DNA of 64,000 nucleotides, taken from contig CM022298.1 in the NCBI GenBank assembly GCA_011799875.1, positions 259,401,757-259,465,756 on the forward strand, given 5' to 3'. The notes beneath the pieces are model-generated. The model saw only the letters and a program-made list of their open reading frames with translations. It made no database searches and was not told the DNA's origin. This document shows, one piece after another, positions 1 to 12,612 of this stretch; within the stretch, counting starts at the first letter, position 1, and every line of letters starts with the position of its first letter. Origin of the DNA: Thinopyrum elongatum (Eukaryota > Streptophyta > Magnoliopsida > Poales > Poaceae). The position numbers and the translations under genes were made by a program.

Positions 1-226
1 CGCGCTCGAACATGGCTTCGAGGCGAAGCCAAAGGTCATGTGCGGAGCGCCGCGGGCCCTAACCGCCTGCGGCCTTGGTTACCGCATGGCGATTGATGGG
101 ACGTGGGCGCCTCCGCTTCCCCACGCTGCCTCGGCAACTCCTTCGACTTGACGAGACCCTGCTGCATGCAGAGAAAAATCATCATTATGGGCGATCGTGG
201 AGGCCGGCGAACGGCGTTCCCTTGGC

Positions 227-233
227 TATAAAT
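227..233 (+). promoter_or_regulatory. TATA box of RLG-A antisense gene
   Basis: TATAAAT lies about 95 bp before the ATG at 328, on the strand opposite to pol. The position fits a plant core promoter. Similar TATA boxes precede the antisense genes of RLG-B, D and E, which supports a functional rather than chance origin. Confidence 0.5.
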
Positions 234-327
234 GAGGAGAGGGGCGAAGCCCTCTTTGCTCGTCTTCGTCTTCTCGCCACCCGCTCCTTCTTCTTCCTTC
301 TTGCCTCGCCGTCTTGCCGCGGTGTTC

Positions 328-597
328 ATGGTGTTGACGAGGAAGTTTTCTGCCGTCGAGAAGGGGAAGGCCCCTAAGGAGGGGCCCAGCTCGCCGCCGC
401 CCAAGAGGGGACGAGGTCGCCCCCGCAAGCATGCGGCGGTGACGATGAGCTTGGCCTTGGCGACGGCTGCGGCTCGTTCAGCGGCGGCGGCTCTTCCTCC
501 GGTGAGAGCACAAGCAGTGGCGGTTACGACCAGCCGCCCCGCCGCCGGGCTCGCTTTGAGGGACGTGGCGGATCTTCTTGCCACCGCGCCCTGGTGA
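328..597 (+). pseudogene. RLG-A antisense ORF, AT-hook-like basic protein (truncated)
   Basis: An 89-codon frame starting at the ATG at 328, antisense to pol, downstream of integrase and behind a TATA box. The N-terminus is basic and contains KRGRGRPRK near residues 27-35, which matches the AT-hook core (RGRP flanked by basic residues) that binds the minor groove of AT-rich DNA. The rest is alanine-rich and low complexity, ending at a TGA. Antisense genes in this position are known for Tat-lineage elements. The short length suggests truncation, or a first exon. No other domain is visible, so nuclear or DNA-binding function is inference from the motif only. Confidence 0.45.
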
Positions 598-1551
598 AGC
601 GGGAGGAGGGCTCAGGCTGAGCCCGGAGAACCTCCGGAGCCAAGCCTCAGGAACTGCTGCAGTCGCGCGGGCCGCCTTTTTTTAACCTTTCCTTTCTTCT
701 GCATTTTGAAAAAGCAGAGAGCCTTGCTAGGGCATGTAATGAACCATGGCACTTATGCAGCTATGCTATGTTTATTGTTCTTGTGTTATGCTATGGTGTT
801 CATGTCCCAAGCAGGTGTGGTAGGATAACTTAGCTTGGTACACCCGCGGTAGCTTCCCTCCTCATGAGGGCTCGTCTTTCAGCGTCTGGAGAGGCCCCCT
901 TGCTGCCGACCTAGGAGCCTCCGGCCTCGGGAGGCACCATAAATCTGCAGGGTTTGTTAGAAAACCTTTAGGAGGCCTTGTTCTTCCTTGCGTGAGCCCT
1001 CAGTCATGACTAGCCGTGGCAAAGTTCACCGCGTCGCGGTACCCGGGGGGCACGGACTTAAGAGGGTGCGCAAATCACGAGCTCAATCGAGGGTGCCTCG
1101 TGAAGATCAAGGAAGCCGAAGCCCTGGGGCAACAGGGCTTTGGTGAGGTGTGTCCGTGGGGTGGGCTAGCCAAACGCACGCACACACCTGCCCAGCCCCC
1201 ATGGGAGGCGCTCGAGGGAGAGCGACGGGCAACTGCCGTTCTCCCAGACCCAGAAAAAGAAAGCAAGCGAGGCAAGAAGAGAAAACCAACTAGGCAATCG
1301 AGAAACACTAGAGCTCCAAATTCCATTAAAAGGTTGCAAACCAGCTGCAGAAAGCAAGCAAATGAACAGCCGCGTCCGGCACCTAGTCTAGTCTTCTCAC
1401 CAGCGCGGAGCTAAGTGCTACCACTAGGACGTGGGAGGGAGCCCCCAAGGCCGGAGGGCGGCACACTGGAGACTCCGGGGCGTGTACAGTCCCACTCATT
1501 ATTACGTGAGAGTGTCACGAGCGGAGACCTTCACAGGCACTAGGCCTTGTT
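598..1551. other. RLG-A 3' internal non-coding region
   Basis: Lies between the antisense ORF and the end of pol. I see no convincing gene. It holds GC-rich, weakly repetitive sequence with several GAGG/CCTC-type motifs and a pyrimidine-rich stretch near 670-700. Frames crossing it in both directions have no recognisable domain. Confidence 0.5.
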
Positions 1552-3848
1552 TCATGGGTAGAACTTCCGGAGGTGCTAGATGTTCCAGGCATTCTGGATG
1601 GGGATCACGTCCTGCGTCTCCAGCCGCACGGCGCCAGGCCTGGAGATGCGGGCAATCCTAAATGGGCCCTCTCACATGGGGAGAGCTTATGCAACCCTTC
1701 CCTGGAGAGCACTTGCCTCAGGACAAGATCGCCCACCTCGAGCGTCCTGGAGCAGACGCTGCGATAGTGGTACCACCGCAGCGCCTGCTGGTACCCTGCC
1801 GCCCGGAGCAAGGCTTGATGGCGGCGTTCCTCCCCCAGCACGAGGTCCATCCTCCGCGAGGCGTCCTAGCGTGCCTCGTCGAATGCCAGGACCCGCGTGG
1901 AGCGATGCTTGACTTCGTGTGGGAGAACCGCTTTGGCTCCGTAGACGAGGAAGAATGGAGTCTCGCCCATCGGGTTGGTGGCGGTGGTGCGGATGGACCA
2001 CAGCACGGACTGGAGCTCATCGATCCAGCCCCTGCCGCAGGCCTCGAGCTTTTTCTTGAAGGTTCTTGTTTTGAGGCCTCTCAGGACCTCCGCGTTGGCG
2101 CGCTCAGCTTGGCCGTTGCTCCTGGGGTGTGCCACTGAAGCGTAGCATATCTGTGTTCCGAGGTTAGCACAATATGTTTTGAAGAGATTGCTAGTGAACT
2201 GCGAGCCGTTGTCGGTGATGATACGATTAGGGACCCCGAAGCAGCTCACGAGGCCCTTGATGAACTTGACCGCCGAACCGGCTGGGATGGTGCGGATAGC
2301 TTCCACTTCCGCCCACTTGGTGAACTTGTCGATGGCAACGTAGAGGTAGCAGTAGCCCCCGGGCGCCCGTGGGACTGGTCCCAAGATGTCCAGCCCCCAG
2401 ACCGTGAACAGCCACATGAGCGGAATGGTTTGGAGGCCCTGAGCGGGCAGGTGGGTCTGCTTGGCGTGGAACTGGCAGGCTTCACAGGACTTGACCAACT
2501 CTGCAGTGTTGTTGAGCGCTGTTGGCCAGTAGAACCCGCTGTGGAATGCCTTCCCCATGAGGGTGCGTGATGAAGAATGGTGCCCGCAGTCCCCACCATG
2601 TATATCCGTTAGCAGGTCGCGCCCCTGCTCCCTGGAAATGCATCGTAGAGAGATGTCGTTTAGACACCTCCGATAAAGCTCACCATCCCGAATGCAGTAT
2701 GCTGTAGCTTGGCGTGCCACCCGCTCTGCGTCTTCCTCCTTCTCCGGCAGGGTTCCCTGGAGCAGATACGCCCTAAACAGTTCTGTCCAGTATCCCTCCT
2801 GAGGCTCGAGCACGAGGAGCAGGCACCCCTGAGGTCGGGCCGCAGGCTGGGGCTCCCGAGGTTGGTGCTGGGGGATTTCCTCCTGAGGCAGTGTTGCCTC
2901 TACAGCGGGTGGGGCTACCGAGGGCTTGAATAGCCTCTCCTCGAAGACGTCGGGCTCCTGAGGTAGGCACCGGGACGCCCTCTTGGCGATGTCATCGGCT
3001 TCCTTGTTTGTGCCGCGCGGCATGTGCTGCAGTTCCAAGCCCAAGAATTGTTTCTCAATTTTGCGTACCTCTGCGAGATATGCCTCCATGTGCTCGTCCT
3101 TCGGCTCGTATACTTTGTTGGAGAAGTTGACGAGGAGCTGGGAGTCGCCCTTGATGGTGAGGCGCTTCACTCCCAAGGCTTCCGCAGCCTTGAGACCGGC
3201 GATTAAGCCTTCGTACTCCGTGATGTTATTGGAGACCTTTTCACCCCGCTGGAAGCAGAGCTGCATGGCGTAGTAGAGCTTGTCCTGGGTGGGCGAGATG
3301 AGCACGGCTCCAGCCCCCGCGCCCTGACACGTGAAGGTGCCGTCAAAATACATGACCCATCCGTCTGGCTCCTCGCTTCCTGGTGAGAGTGGGTGGTCCT
3401 CTCATTCTTTAGGCTGGGAACATCAGCCCATTCCGCCACGAAGTCGGCGAGCGCGGCACCCTTGATGACTCTGGTGGTGCTGAACTCCAACTGGAATGCC
3501 TGCAACTCAATGTTCCATTCCGCGACTCTCCCTGCAGCATTGGGGCTCCGGAGCACCCTCTCTAGTGGGTAAGCTGAGACGACCTTGATGGGGTGACCTT
3601 GGAAGTAGTGGCGTAGCTTGCGGGAGGCGACAAGGAGCACGAGCAGGAGCTTCTGCAGCATGGGATAGCGTGCCTGTGCGTCACGCAATGCTGTGCTGAC
3701 AAAGTACACCGGGTGCTCGATGAGGGCCGGAGTGCTGGTGATGTCTTGTTCCTCGCGAGGCTGGGGGTCCCCGGGGGCTTGGCTATTTGCAAGGGCAGCC
3801 AGGCTCCCAGGAGCGCCGTCCTGGGGGCCTGGTCATCTGCTGGTGCCG
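1552..3848 (-). pseudogene. RLG-A pol 3' part: RNase H and integrase
   Basis: Minus-strand pol segment. Upstream (about 3710-3400) is the linker with 'ASRKLRHYFQGH' typical of Tat pol, then a frameshift near 3350. RNase H starts at about 3353, with catalytic YFDG, ITEYEGL and GDSQLLV. Integrase follows, with an HHCC zinc finger (CEACQ at its end), then Asp in GLDILGP, Asp in TDNGSQF and Glu in GQAERAN, so the DDE triad is complete. The C-terminal domain shifts frame near 1860, and pol ends with HLRKFYP and a stop at 1552-1554; a TAG precedes HLRKFYP. It would degrade RNA in the hybrid and insert cDNA, but this copy cannot make one intact protein. RLG-B separates it from 13086-13346. Confidence 0.85.
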
Positions 3849-3853
3849 CCGGG
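3849..3853. repeat. Target-site duplication CCGGG, left of RLG-B
   Basis: CCGGG directly precedes the TGTCGG terminus of RLG-B and recurs at 13086-13090 directly after its CCCTCA terminus. Five-base duplications are characteristic of LTR retrotransposon integration. Confidence 0.9.
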
Positions 3854-4326
3854 TGTCGGTGTCAAAATCGGCCGATCTTGGGTAGGGGGTCCCGAACTGT
3901 GCGTCTGAGGATCGAAGGTAACAGGAGACGGGGGACGCGATGTTTACCCAGGTTCGGGCCCTCTTGATGGAGGTAAAACCCTACGTCCTGCTTGATTGTA
4001 TTTGATGAGTATGGGGGTTACAAGAGTTGATCTACCACGAGATCGTAATGGCTAAACCCTAGATGTCTAGCCTATGGGAATTGCCCTTGCCTCTACGGAC
4101 TAAACCCTCCGGTTTATATAGACACCGGGGGAACCTAGGGTTGTACAGAGTCGGTTTACAGAGAAAGGAATCTTCATATCCAAACGCCTAACTTGCCATC
4201 CACACAAAGGAGAGTCCCGTCTGGACACGGGAGAAGGTCTTCTATCTTGTAGCTTCATAGCCCATTAGTCCGGCCCATGTTACATAGCTCGGACGCCCGG
4301 GGGCCCCCTAATCCAGGACTCCCTCA
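3854..4326 (-). repeat. RLG-B 3' LTR
   Basis: 473 bp with TG...CA ends on both strands. It is near-identical to 12613-13085. TTTATATAGA on plus reads as TCTATATAAA on the element strand (about 4112-4121), the likely TATA box. Confidence 0.93.
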
Positions 4327-4336
4327 GTAGCCCCTG
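4327..4336 (-). other. RLG-B polypurine tract
   Basis: On the element strand the ten bases before the 3' LTR read CAGGGGCTAC, a purine-rich plus-strand primer. RLG-E has the closely similar CGGGGACTAC in the same position. Confidence 0.6.
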
Positions 4337-4758
4337 AACCAGGCTTCAATGACGATGTGTCTGGCGCATAGATTGTCTTCGGCATTGCAAGGCGGGTTCC
4401 TCCTCTGAATACTTCAAAGTAATTGATAAAAAGAACTATATCCGGCTCTGTATAATAGTTACAACCCTGAACCACAAGGGCAAAATACTCAAACAAAACA
4501 AGTCACGTCTACTGACAGCTTTTCTGGCGAGACATTATGTTCTGGCCTTTATTATCATTTCGAACCGTTTTGCAGCCTCCACTTTGTGTTCCGAGGCATG
4601 GTTCTCATTGACACGTCTTGTCGAAGCAGAGATCATGTCCCCTTATTGCGGGATTTCCATCAATGCGGGTTTGGGTAATCCAACCGTGCCACTCGCACGA
4701 CCCCTTGGGAACAGGCAAATTTTAAAGCTTGAGGGGAGGAGCGCTTGATATTCACGGC

Positions 4759-4768
4759 TTATATAAAC
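4759..4768 (+). promoter_or_regulatory. TATA box of RLG-B antisense gene
   Basis: TTATATAAAC lies about 115 bp before the ATG at 4883. It is followed by a pyrimidine-rich leader (about 4790-4880) of the kind seen in plant 5' UTRs. This is a candidate independent promoter for the antisense transcript. Confidence 0.6.
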
Positions 4769-4882
4769 AGATAAAGATCAATCTTTTTACTCCACGCCTC
4801 CTTCTTCCCTCCACCTCTCCATCCTTGAGCTCCAGCGCCCAAGTTCCAATCTTCCCCCCTCCCACCACCAACCTCTCCGACG

Positions 4883-7800
4883 ATGGCCAGATCCGGTTCT
4901 CAAGGCAAGTGGGTGGCCTCCTCCATGACGGAGAAGGACATCGAGGAGCTTCGGGAGGCGAGGTACTTGACTGCGGAGATTAAGCACAGACTCCCTGCCC
5001 TGAAGCAGGTCATCCCCAATCCGGAGCTTGGTGAAAGGGTGGTATTCATCCCCCACTTCCTCCGCGGACTAGGGTTTGCCCTTCACCCTTTTATTCGCGG
5101 TCTCATGTTCTATTACGGGCTAGATTTTCACGATTTGGCCCCGAATTCCATCCTCCACATCTCAGCGTTTATCGTCGCATGTGAGGCATTTCTCCGCATC
5201 CCCCCACACTTCGGCCTGTGGCTCAAGACCTTCAACGTAAAGCCGAAGGTGGTTGACGGGCAGCACGCGGATTGCAGCAAGCTCACCAACGTTACCTGGC
5301 CCAAAGGGGCCTTTGTGGAGACCGTCAAGGGATGGCAGCAGGAGTGGTTCTATATCATCGAACCCCGCGGCACCAAGTGGACGGCCGCTCCCGCATTCAG
5401 ATCTGGACCTCCGTTGCGGCTCGCGTCGTGGACCAACAAGGGTCTAGACTGGGGATCGTCCGACGAGGTGTTGATGCTGCAAAAGCGCATCAAGAGTATC
5501 ATAGAAACGGACACCAGTCTTACCGACGTGATCCAGGTGATGCTCGTCCGCCGAACCCTTCCTTGCCAGCGAAGGCCCCTCCGCCTGTGGGAGTTCAATC
5601 CGGAAGGGCCGCGGACCCTGCAACGATTCTTTGGCACGACGCACAAAGAGATTTGGAAACCGCTCTTCAAGGCTCAGAAGTCGTGGCCGAAAACGTCCGA
5701 GGACATCGGCCTCGACTGCACTCATCCAGCCACCCCGGTAAGTGTTAAATTTCCGAACACAACTTAGTACATTAATCCAAGGGGATGTACTGAGGATGCA
5801 ATCCTCTAAACAGGACTGGACAAAGAAGGTGGAGTGGATAAGGTGTCCGGCTCCACTCCCCGAAAACCCAGCTGATCCTTTGCTAACGAGGATGCTGGTC
5901 CCGGCGCCGTACCAGGCGCCGGAGAAGAAGGCCAAGAAGAAGAGCAAGGAGGCCGAGAACGGCTCCCATCATAAAGGTACTTCGGACGCTATGTCCGGAG
6001 GGACCGAGGCTCTCTCCTCCCACGAGGGGGACGAAGATGAAGAGGAGGAGGAGGAAGAAGATAACCCTCCTCCCAAGGGGAAAAAGAGGGCAGCTTCCGT
6101 GGATCCAGAGGCGGAGGCGTCCAAGCAGGGGAAGATATCCCTCTCGGATGACTCAGATTCAAATGCCGAAGCCATCCCTCAGCTGCGCCCCAGGGTGAAG
6201 CCCCTTGCCGAATTGTAAGTATTCAAAGATACTATGCACATATCCGACCTGTCACGAATTGTGGGATAATATATCATTTATGCATTTCAGTCCGACCCGC
6301 GTTCTCCCTCAATAATCATTATCTTCGGGGAACTCCTTAGCGCCGGGGATGATGGAGAGCGAAACGCCTCCGCGAGCCTCTCCGCCGCCCGCCGCGGATG
6401 ACACTGAGGCGTTGTCCCAAAAGACCTCACCATGCCACAGAGAGGTGCGGGAGGCCGACAAGGCGGCGCCAGAGGGTAATACCCTGGCTGCCGAAAACAT
6501 GGGGGGTAAAACCCCCATGGATACTAACGACGGTGGCCCAGACAAATCCGGATCCCGGCCGAATACCACTCCGGAGACCCAAATGTCTCCGGAGTCGAGC
6601 GAGCAGCCCCCTTTGAAGGAGGGGAGAGTGCTGACTCCACCGGGGGCCTCCGTCAATCCTGAGGTGCCGGACACATTGAGGGAGGCACTTTGCCGTGCTT
6701 CCGTCATGGAGGAGCACCGTACCCTGATGGGTATGGTGATTGAAAAGGTTCAGTCCACCAAAAGCGGGCTGAACGAAGCCTTCACCATCCTATTAAAAGG
6801 TTTCAGGTATGTGATGTAATATTTTTAGCTGCTTTTCATACAAAAAATATGCCTGTGTATAGATAGTAGCCCCTGAGACTCTGTTTGGTTCTTACAAAAG
6901 AGCCGAAGAAAGGATCAAATATTCGCAGGATATATCAATCTTGTCTATTTTGATAAATAGGCTTCAATGTTAGCGGCAACCGCCGAGGCCGCTGAGGTTT
7001 CCGAATGTAAGCGGAAACTGGAGCTGGCCGAGAAGGACATTGTCCTTATTAACAAGCGGTTCGACGAGGCACAAGGTATATACCACATATCGCATTCGTG
7101 TCTGTATTGAGACATAAACTCTGAGTGAAAACTCATGCGCTGATATGTGGATGGGTACAGGTGGCACTGCGGAGGTCGAGACCCTCAGGGGTGCTCTTGC
7201 GTAGGCCAAAGAGTAGGCAAAGGTGAGCAAAGCGGCCACTGATACAGCGGCCACTGATTTGAAGTCCGAGCAGGCCGCCTGTCGCCAATACGAGGAGCGG
7301 ATGGCCAAATTGGAGCAAGAACTCAAGGATGCCGCTAGCAAGTGCGTGTCCTTAGAAGAGAAGAACAAAGCCCAGGCGGCTGATCTCGCCAAGGCCCTCC
7401 AAGAGGCCGAGGAAGGGCGGACCGAATCCCGAGCAGCTCGCGAGGAGATCCGGCAAGCCGGACAGATAGCGGCTGGTAAGCCCTTTCTTTTAGAGAGTAT
7501 ATTTGGCAGTCAGAAGCATGCCTTGCTCACTCGACTGTGGAATTCTCCAGACGCCTTTGCGGATCTTTCGAGGAGTGCTGCTGACGCCGCGCAATTCTTC
7601 CGGGCCCAAGAAGGGCACATGACGGAGAAGTTGTACTGGTCGCAGTTCGCGGCGCGGGAGCGCCCAGTGCTGTTAAATGACCAGATGACGCAGTGGGCCG
7701 AGCTGCATAGGATGTACGAATTGGCCATGAGGGACGTCATAGTCCGTCTGTGGCCAACCAAACCTGTGTCGAGCAACTATTTTGGCCTAGTGGAACGACT

Positions 7801-8035
7801 CGTCGACGCGCTGCCCCGAATTGATGCAGTTAAGCGGTCGGCATGCATAGAGGGTGCACAGATGGCCTTCGCCCGTGTCAAGATGAACTGGGCGAAGATG
7901 AAGGCAGCTGACGTGGTAGTTGAGGGACTGCCCGGAGGTAAGGTCCACTGCAAGCCGGAGCGCTACTTCGACGATGTCCTGGAAGGTGCCTGTTTGATAG
8001 AGGGTCAATGCTCAAAGGATATTATGTTCAAGTAA
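4883..8035 (+). pseudogene. RLG-B antisense gene, putative gypsy-type transposon protein, five exons
   Basis: Exon 1 (4883-5737) is open and encodes a domain resembling Pfam Transposase_28 ('putative gypsy type transposon'): key stretches are FIPHFLRGLGF, HDLAPNSI and IVACEAFLRI. Proposed introns have GT-AG ends: GT at 5738 to AG at 5813, GT at 6215 to AG at 6290, GT at 6807 to AG at 6960, and GT at 7076 to AG at 7160. Exon 2 holds an acidic run and lysine clusters (nuclear-signal-like). Exons 4-5 form a heptad-rich coiled coil, then a conserved C-terminus with MTEKLYWSQF. Defects: a TAA early in exon 3, a phase mismatch between exons 3 and 4, and two TAGs early in exon 5 that look like CAG-to-TAG. 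Homologues occur in RLG-C and RLG-E here. The biochemical role is unknown; the name comes from the family, not from shown activity. Confidence 0.75.
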
Positions 8036-9279
8036 ATGTATCCGAGTTGCCTAGACATTGTGTTATAAACCTAGGCTTTTGTAATATATTTGTGCCTGTA
8101 ATCTTACATTATTTTTCCTCCGGTGTGGCCATTTTTATCTTTGAGAGTTTGCCAGTCATCGGCTTCAGCCCCCACGTAGATACTACGGGGGTGTTCGGAA
8201 TAGCACATAATCACACTTAACCCAACGTCTTAGTCCGTAAAGGAGGTGTCAGTGCGGCGAACCAGGCAATCGGACTATGTGGCTTTACCACTCTCACTTA
8301 GCCATAGGAGTTTGACAATGGGGCTATAAGGTAGCCCCTGGTGCGTATGCGGCTATCGAACTTGGATGACTTAGACGCGTGACTGAAAAAAGCCAGTCCT
8401 TCGTGTAATACGGAAAAAATCGCTAGAGATTTAATAAGTCGCTGAATTGCTGACCAGCTCTCGCCGCATCACGACAGTCAGGTTTTGGCTTTCTCTACTG
8501 AGGTGCTTGACCGGGCCAGCCGGAAACACAATCGCAGTAGTTCTCCCTTTACTACCTTAGCCGAAAACGGAACGTAAGGTAGCAAGCACAGGAGCCGGGC
8601 AACCCAACTATTGACCAAAGACGTGATTCGGAGCCGATGCATATAATGCAGTATTCGGGATGCCGAAGTGTACTCTGAGAGTGTTCAGACTTTTTTATTT
8701 CTGAAGATACATATAGAGCCCCTGGCGATTAAAGTCGGACCAAGGTGTATATGCCAATTCGGACGTGAAGTGGAAAAACAGAAAAAAGTAAGCCAATGCC
8801 TAACAGGGTTGGGCGAAACTGTTCCCATTATAGTCTGATTGGTACGTCAAATGTATTTGTATGGAAGATGCGATAAGCATCACGGCTATTTTACATGTCG
8901 AAGACAAGGGAAAGCTGTATACAGGTCCTAAAATTAAAATTTTGATCTTGAAGATCCTTTGGACACTCTGCTGCACGTCTGCGCCGCTTGTCACCTTGGT
9001 GTATGATCCTTTGAGAGGATCAATAATTGAGTATGCATAAGGGGCCTAGAAGGCGGCCCCTATTACCACCAGGAATTGATGTAAGTTGTAAAGAACCTGA
9101 AAAATAAAAACAAGAAGAGAAGAGCTGGAGCAATATGGAGGTCCGGATAGGGTCGAGCCGTATCATGGACCTTATGTTTAGCATGCCTCCGTCCTTGCCC
9201 ATGGTATTTTTAACGCGTAGTTATGTACGCGCGGTACGTATGCCGCTATCAGGCTAGGGCATTGACGGAGGCCGAATTG
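8036..9279. other. RLG-B non-coding region where RT, RNase H and integrase would lie
   Basis: Between the convergent 3' ends of the antisense gene and protease. I found no RT (YxDD), RNase H or integrase signature on either strand. The sequence is AT-richer than its surroundings and lacks long frames. It may be the scar of a large pol deletion or a normal part of a non-autonomous family. Confidence 0.65.
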
Positions 9280-12200
9280 CTAATCTAGCTCTGGATGAGC
9301 CGCACTGTCGTTCTGCAGGGTAGACTGGACTCGTTTAGCCGTGTCCGAGGGCTTCACTGCTAGTGTAGTATTCGGCTTAGCGAGGCCACCCTGCACCTCG
9401 ACTGTGATGGCCACGGTATGCTCCTCTGTACAGAGGGAGCGCTCTATGTTTCCATTAACTGTTATAACGCCTCGTGGTCCAGGCATCTTGAGCTTTAAGT
9501 AAGCATAATGCGGGACTGCATTGAAGCGGGCGAAGGCAGTACGTCCGAGCTGTGCATGATAACCACTGCGGAAGGGGACAATATCGAAGATCAAGTCTTC
9601 GCTTCGGAAGTTGTCCGGCGAACCGAAGACTACTTCCAATGTGATTGAGCCCGTGCAGCGGGCCTCTACACTTGGTATTACTCCTTTGAAGGTGGTTTTA
9701 GTAGGCTTGATTCTTGACGGATCAATACCCATTTTGCGGACAGTGTCCTGATAAAGCAAGTTAAGGCTGCTACCACTGTCCATGAGGACTCACGTAAGGT
9801 GGAATCTGTCGATAATTGGATTGAGGACCAAAGCCGCCGATCCTCCATGACGGATACTGGTCGGGTGATCCTGTCGATCGAAGGTGATCGGACAAGCCGA
9901 CCATGGGTTGAATTTTTGGGCGACCGGCTCTACGGCGTAGACGTCCCTTAGTGCCCGTTTGCGCTCCTTCTTGGGAATATGTGTAACGTATATCATACTC
10001 ACCGTTTTTACCTCGGGGGGAAATTTCTTCTGCCCCCCTGTGTTCGGTGGGCGAGGTTCTTCATCGTCGTCCTCGCTGGGCGACCCTTTCCCCTTATGTT
10101 CGGCGTTTAGCTTACCGGCATGTTTAAAAACCCAACAATTTCTGTTGGTATGATTGGCAGGCTTGGGGGTGCCGTGGATCTGGCAAGGTCGATCAAGTAT
10201 ACTGTCCAGACTAGATGGACCATCTTTGTTTCCTTTGAATGGCTTCTTCCGCTGGCCGGGTTTAGAGCCACTGAATCTAGCGTTGACCGCCGTATCTTCA
10301 ATATCTGCATTGTTGCTTCGACGCATGTGTTTGTTGTGTCGTGGCCTACCATTGCCCTCTCTGGCTTCGGAGGTGGCAGGGTCGCTGGTGCTATTGCTTC
10401 GACGGGCTAGCCAGCTATCTTCTCCCATGCAAAAGCGGGTGATGACTGCGGTAAGGGCCGCCATGGACTTCAGTTTTTCTTGGCCGAGGTGTTGGGTGAG
10501 CCACTCATCCCGGACGTTGTGCTTAAAGGCCGCAAGGGCTTCGGCGTCTGGACAGTCGACAATTTGGTTCTTTTTAATTTGGAACCTGGTCCAGAGCTTC
10601 CGGGCTGACTCTCCGGGTTGCTAGACTATATGACTAAGGTCGTCGGCATCTGGAGGCCGGACATATGTGCCTTGGAAGTTATCTCTAAAGGCATCTTCCA
10701 AATCTTCCCAGCTGCCAATGGAGTTTTCTGGGAGGCTGTTTAGCCAGTGCCGAGCCGGTCCCTTTAATTTTAGTGGGAGGTACTTGATGGCGTGGAGATC
10801 GTCACCGCGGGCCATGTGTATGTGGAGAAGAAAGTCCTCAATCCATACCGCAGGATCTGTCGTTCCATCATATGATTCGATATTTACGGGTTTAAACCCT
10901 TCTGGAAATTGGTACTGCATTACCTCATCGGTAAAGCACAAGGGGTGTGCGGCGCCTCTATATCGGGCAACGTCATGATGGAATTCGGACGATATCCGTA
11001 TTCGGTTTTCAGCCCGGTTGAGGTTGTGCTTATCACTTGTTGGAGCACGTCCCCTTGATCCGTAGATTGATCTGGTCTGGCCGGCTCTATTGTCCAGCTC
11101 CTGTCGTAGGTCATAGGTGTAGTCCGGAGCAGCTACCCCCCTGCTTTTACGGTGAGGTGGCGCGGGCTGGTGTTCGGCGTGTGTAGCCGCTCTGTCCCGA
11201 CCGCATGGTGGTTGGTCGGGTTCGTCAGCAGGATTATAACTTGGCGGTATTGGCTAAAAGGCCTCGTTGTCAAATTGTGGTAGTAGCCTGCGCTTTGGGT
11301 AACTCTTTGTTGGGCGCTCGAGGCCGTATTCTTCGGCCGCTAGGACTTTAGTCCATCTATCGTTGAGCGTATCCTCTTCGGCTTGAAGCCGTTGCTGTTA
11401 CTTTTTTAGGCTCCTCGCTATTGCGATGAGATGTCGCCTAAAGCGTTCTTGCTCGAGGGGTTCCTCTGGCACGATGAAATCTTCATTGCCGAGGCTGACT
11501 TCCTCCTCGGAGGCCGGTAAATAGTTACTGTCCTCCGAATCATCATTCTCGGTCGGTTCGTCTAGGTTGACTTGTCCGTCTTCCCCGTCATCCTGTTCTA
11601 CGGCAGGCTCGATGGGGTGCTCCGAGTCTCCGGCATTCTCCGTAGTGTCATTATCTCCGGTGCCAGTATTACTTTCCTTTCCTCGCCGTGATCTTGAACG
11701 GCGTCGTTGACGTCATCGCTTTGGTGGAACTTCGACGGGCTTGTCCTCGATCGGATCAAGATTGCCATCGTTGTCCTCTTTGGGTGTATCCACCATGTAC
11801 ATGTCATATGTAGAAGTGGCAGTCCAACGCCCGGTGATAGGCGGGTTTTGAGCTGGTTCGGCTCTGGCATCGTCGTCCATACCGTCGATGTCTTCGGAAG
11901 CGTAATCGAGCATGTCGGTTAAGTCTTCGACAGTGGCTATCTAGTGGGTGGTGGGTGGGTCGTAAAATTCCCCGCTCTTAGCCCCTAGTCCGGGCTGGGC
12001 GTAGTTCGAAAGTGATTCCTCTGTAATGGTGAGGGATCGCATTAAGTCCAGAGCCTCGCTTAAGGGCGAGGATTGGACGGGGAGACCAAAGTCTTTGGCG
12101 TTGGGTGAGGCGAAAGCCTCCTGGCCATGCTTAGTTGTCGTGGAGCTTAAGAGTTCGGATTTAGAGTCCGGGGACGAGTCCGGCTCTCCGGTGATAAAGG

Positions 12201-12565
12201 GAATCCGGTTTGACTCCGGGCTAGCTAATGATGTGGTCTCTTCTGGATCTCCGGTAGTAAGCTCCATGATTGCGGAGAGTCTGGCGCGGCTCCAAACTCC
12301 CATCTCTGGACCCAGTGATTTGCTGCGGATCTAAGGCCAGAGCGGTGGCCGGAGCCGCGAATCCTTCGAAGATCAAGTCTCCTCGGATATCAGTGACATA
12401 ATTCAGATTCCCAAAACTGATCTGATGACCAGGGGCGTAGCTGTCGATCTGCTCGAGGTGGCCAATTGAGTTGGCACGCAAAGCGAAGCTGCCGAACACA
12501 AAAAGTTGATCGGGGAGGAAGGTCTCCCAGGAAACAACATCGTTGTTGATGATTGAACGAGCCAT
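9280..12565 (-). pseudogene. RLG-B gag-protease polyprotein
   Basis: Starts at the ATG at 12565 (MARSIINNDVV), close to the primer-binding site. The N-terminal third is broken by stops and shifts. The retrotransposon gag capsid domain is clear at about 10940-10480 (GPARHWLNSLPENSI, WEDLEDAFRDNF), and a zinc motif CX2HX7HX4C lies at about 10180-10130. The aspartic protease follows with DSGSSLNLL near 9785-9755 and the second strand HAQLGRTAFA. A TGA just before the protease active site looks like a CGA Arg codon after C-to-T change. Gag would form the particle and protease would cleave the polyprotein. The frame ends after protease and no pol follows. Confidence 0.8.
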
Positions 12566-12593
12566 CGAACCTTCTCCTGACGACACAGTGGAA

Positions 12594-12612
12594 CTCTCAA
12601 TGAAAGCACCAA
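12594..12612 (-). other. RLG-B primer-binding site
   Basis: On the element strand TTGGTGCTTTCATTGAGAG begins immediately inside the 5' LTR. The TGG start fits pairing with the CCA end of a tRNA. The same sequence, with one change, flanks the RLG-F LTR at 48738-48756. Confidence 0.75.

Noticed and set aside
1016..1414. Plus-strand 132-codon frame
   Set aside because: It lies in the 3' non-coding part of RLG-A, has no domain, and similar frames occur by chance in this GC-rich DNA.
5444..5947. Minus-strand 167-codon frame
   Set aside because: It is the reverse of RLG-B antisense exons 1-2, where the plus strand has the conserved domain and splice sites.
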